7,394 bases of DNA. Origin: an uncultured Pirellula sp. (lineage in GTDB: Bacteria; Planctomycetota; Planctomycetia; Pirellulales; Pirellulaceae). The stretch is from positions 1 through 7,394 of the forward strand of contig CAITIF010000519.1 of NCBI GenBank assembly GCA_903892365.1. The letters are read 5' to 3'. Shown piece after piece: positions 5,260 to 7,394 of this stretch (its first letter is position 1; each line of letters opens with the position of its first letter). The translations under genes were made by a program, and so were the position numbers. Under the pieces are notes generated by a model that had not been told where the DNA came from, did not search any database, and saw only the letters and a list, made by a program, of their open reading frames with translations.

Positions 5260-7394
5260 ATGGTAATGCCGAAGTCTTCAAGTGTATTTGCTGTTCCTGC
5301 TGTATTGATTGCAGCCTTTATTGGTCCGAACACTTGCCGAGCGGACGAAGAAATCAAGACATTGTCTCCTGAGGCGATTCAGTTCTTTGAAACGAAGATA
5401 CGCCCCGTGCTTGTCGACCAATGTTATCGATGCCATTCGGCAGAAGGACAAGGGGTACGTGGCGGGCTAGCTGTAGACAGTCGCGACGCTTTGCTTGCGG
5501 GCGGCGAATCAGGGCCCGCAATCGTTCCAGGGAATTTAGCTGACAGCACCCTTTGGAACGCAATTAACTACGAAGACTACCGAATGCCTCCGAAGAACAA
5601 GCTTCCAGAGTCCGTCATCGAAGACTTTCGGAAGTGGATCGAAATGGGAGCTCCTGATCCTCGAGTTCAAACAGGGGTTGTGGTTCATTCCAAAGTGACC
5701 CAAGAGGACATCCTACAAGGCAAGAAGCACTGGGCTTTCCAAAAGCCTGTGATAACACCCCCAAGCGACAGTAATCACGCGGCCTGGGCTTCGACCGACA
5801 TCGATCGCTATGTCGCGCAAGGCTGGGACGAAAGCGAACTTGTTCCCGCCCAAGATGCTGATCCAGCGACATTGGTTCGTCGGCTTACGTATGACTTGAT
5901 TGGTTTACCACCGACTCCGGCTCAACGAGACAACTTTGTAAAGGACTATTCGTCCAGCCCCGAAACCGCAATTGCGTCGCTGACCGACGAGTTGATGAAG
6001 CTGTCCTTGTTTGGCGAGCGGTGGGGAAGACATTGGCTGGACGTCGCCCGATATGCTGAGACAACCGGAAAAGAACGCGAAATCACTTTCCCACATGCTT
6101 GGCGATATCGCGACTACGTGATCGATTCATTCAACGAAGACAAACCTTACGATCAATTCATTCGCGAGCAAATTGCCGGGGACCTTATCAAGACCAAGGA
6201 CGATCGCGAATGGTCCAAAAATCTCATCGCAACCGGCTTCCTTGCCATCGGACCAAAGTCAATCGCAGAGCAAAATCCACGTCAATTTCAGGCCGATCTA
6301 GTCGACGAACAAATCGACACGTCGACTCGAGTTGTTCTTGGGCTTTCCGTTGCTTGTGCGCGATGCCACGATCATAAGTTTGATCCTATCCCTCAAACGG
6401 ACTATTACGCATTAGCCGGGATATTTCAAAGTACTACAACCTTCTTCGGTGGCAACCGCAGCCGACAAAATCGTCAACCAAGCAATCTCATCGTATTGCC
6501 CGTTCAAGACAAAAAGGACCCAACGGAACCGCTGTCCAAAGCAGAGCTTGCTAGTTTAAAAAAGCAGCTTCAAGAAGCACAAGAAAAGTTCACCCAAGCA
6601 CTTCGTGCCCAACGCACACAAAAGGCTGGCGACAAAACACCTCAAGGTTTCCTGAGCGTTGCTGTCTTAGATCAAGTGGTTGCGCAATTGACAAACCGAA
6701 TCAACTCAGTGGATGAAAACGGCAAACCGGTCTCCATGTGCATGGGAACACAAGACGCCGCGACACCAAGATCGGCCAAGTTGTTGGTTCGAGGAGAAAT
6801 TGATCAGCCTGCTCAGGAGGTCGAACGAGGCTTTGTGCAGGTGCTGGACCATGAAAAAATGACAGTTGCACCCAAAAAGGCGTCCGGGCGATTGCAGTAT
6901 GCAAATTGGCTTACCTCGAAAGACAATCCCTTAACGGCTCGAGTGGCTGTGAACCGCATATGGCAGCAATTGATTGGAAAAGCCATTGTAACTGAACCTG
7001 ACAATTTCGGTTTTTCAGGCCCCGCGCCAACTCATCCTGAATTGCTCGACTACCTATCCGTCCAGTTCATGCAAAACCAGTGGTCTACGAAGCAGCTAAT
7101 TCGATCGATCGTTTTATCGAGGGTTTATCGACTTTCATCAGACTATGACGAAGGACGTTTTCAAGCCGACCCTGACAATTCCAAACTTGCACGTGCGAAT
7201 GTGCGTCGATTGGATGCTGAGGCGATGCGAGATTCTTTATTGGCCATCAGCGGCAAGATCGATCTTTCGCGCCCTCATGCTTCGGTGATTGCATCTTTTG
7301 GCCAAGTGCAGATGGGGCCAAATGGCCCCGTTCAAATTCCACCAGCAGCGATGGAGATTCTTTCAGGCCAAAGTGCTTCTCGAAGAAACCTTCA
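5260..7394 (+). CDS. Secreted planctomycete cytochrome-type PSCyt1/DUF1549/DUF1553 protein, 3' truncated
   Basis: The frame is open from ATG 5260 to the window edge (711 codons plus two bases); the C-terminus is missing. A signal peptide spans residues 1-28 (likely cleavage after CRA). ATG 5266 is an alternative start; the frame is closed by TAA at 5221. Domains in order: PSCyt1 (about 40-133), a c-type haem domain with C55-Y-R-C58-H59 and a candidate distal ligand M109 in YRMPP; PSCyt2/DUF1549 (about 178-390), with LTYDLIGLPPTP and GERWGRHWLDVARYAE, ending in a second haem motif C366-A-R-C369-H370 (CARCHDHKFDPI); a charged helical, coiled-coil-like insert (about 424-455); then PSD1/DUF1553 from about 545, with NPLTARVAVNRIWQQLIGK and THPELLDYL. 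Family members usually run 700-1100 residues and often pair with DUF1501 genes. Their reaction is not established; periplasmic electron transfer linked to polymer breakdown is a hypothesis. Confidence 0.93.
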   Translation, partial: MVMPKSSSVFAVPAVLIAAFIGPNTCRADEEIKTLSPEAIQFFETKIRPVLVDQCYRCHSAEGQGVRGGLAVDSRDALLAGGESGPAIVPGNLADSTLWNAINYEDYRMPPKNKLPESVIEDFRKWIEMGAPDPRVQTGVVVHSKVTQEDILQGKKHWAFQKPVITPPSDSNHAAWASTDIDRYVAQGWDESELVPAQDADPATLVRRLTYDLIGLPPTPAQRDNFVKDYSSSPETAIASLTDELMKLSLFGERWGRHWLDVARYAETTGKEREITFPHAWRYRDYVIDSFNEDKPYDQFIREQIAGDLIKTKDDREWSKNLIATGFLAIGPKSIAEQNPRQFQADLVDEQIDTSTRVVLGLSVACARCHDHKFDPIPQTDYYALAGIFQSTTTFFGGNRSRQNRQPSNLIVLPVQDKKDPTEPLSKAELASLKKQLQEAQEKFTQALRAQRTQKAGDKTPQGFLSVAVLDQVVAQLTNRINSVDENGKPVSMCMGTQDAATPRSAKLLVRGEIDQPAQEVERGFVQVLDHEKMTVAPKKASGRLQYANWLTSKDNPLTARVAVNRIWQQLIGKAIVTEPDNFGFSGPAPTHPELLDYLSVQFMQNQWSTKQLIRSIVLSRVYRLSSDYDEGRFQADPDNSKLARANVRRLDAEAMRDSLLAISGKIDLSRPHASVIASFGQVQMGPNGPVQIPPAAMEILSGQSASRRNL

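Overview
The window looks like planctomycete DNA, most likely a Pirellulaceae (Rhodopirellula-like) bacterium. Three features point there: a secreted PSCyt1/PSCyt2(DUF1549)/PSD1(DUF1553) haem protein, a Cys-rich protein built from YTV repeats, and low coding density with palindromic intergenic repeats of a kind common in this phylum. No database search was possible, so family names come from motif recognition.

Layout. Positions 1-300 hold a possible short minus-strand transcription unit: a promoter-like pair at 238-267, a small ORF with a CxxC motif at 55-171, and a strong stem plus T-run at 3-71. After a gene-poor stretch (172-848) comes a FlgM-type anti-sigma-28 gene (849-1136, plus) and its terminator-like hairpin. 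A gene-free stretch of about 1.2 kb follows (1137-2348). It contains an array of 124-bp units, each internally palindromic (1354-1677), and several small inverted repeats. The centre is the YTV/Cys-repeat secreted protein (2349-4001), which ends in a strong intrinsic terminator (4107-4146). The next spacer carries a striking nested inverted repeat of GTACTC units (4241-4323). A secreted two-EF-hand protein (4449-5108) and then the large secreted haem-motif protein (5260 to the window end, truncated) complete the window.

How the genes relate. All three large plus-strand products are predicted to be exported. The YTV protein is probably a structural envelope protein. The EF-hand and PSCyt/PSD1 proteins lie next to each other on one strand with 151 bp between them and may be co-expressed, but that is inference. 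The flgM-like gene points to flagellar regulation but sits without flagellar neighbours here. The most unusual points are the single 16-residue period shared by the YTV half and the Cys half of the 2349-4001 product, the nested palindrome, the 124-bp array, and the small minus-strand unit at the left edge.
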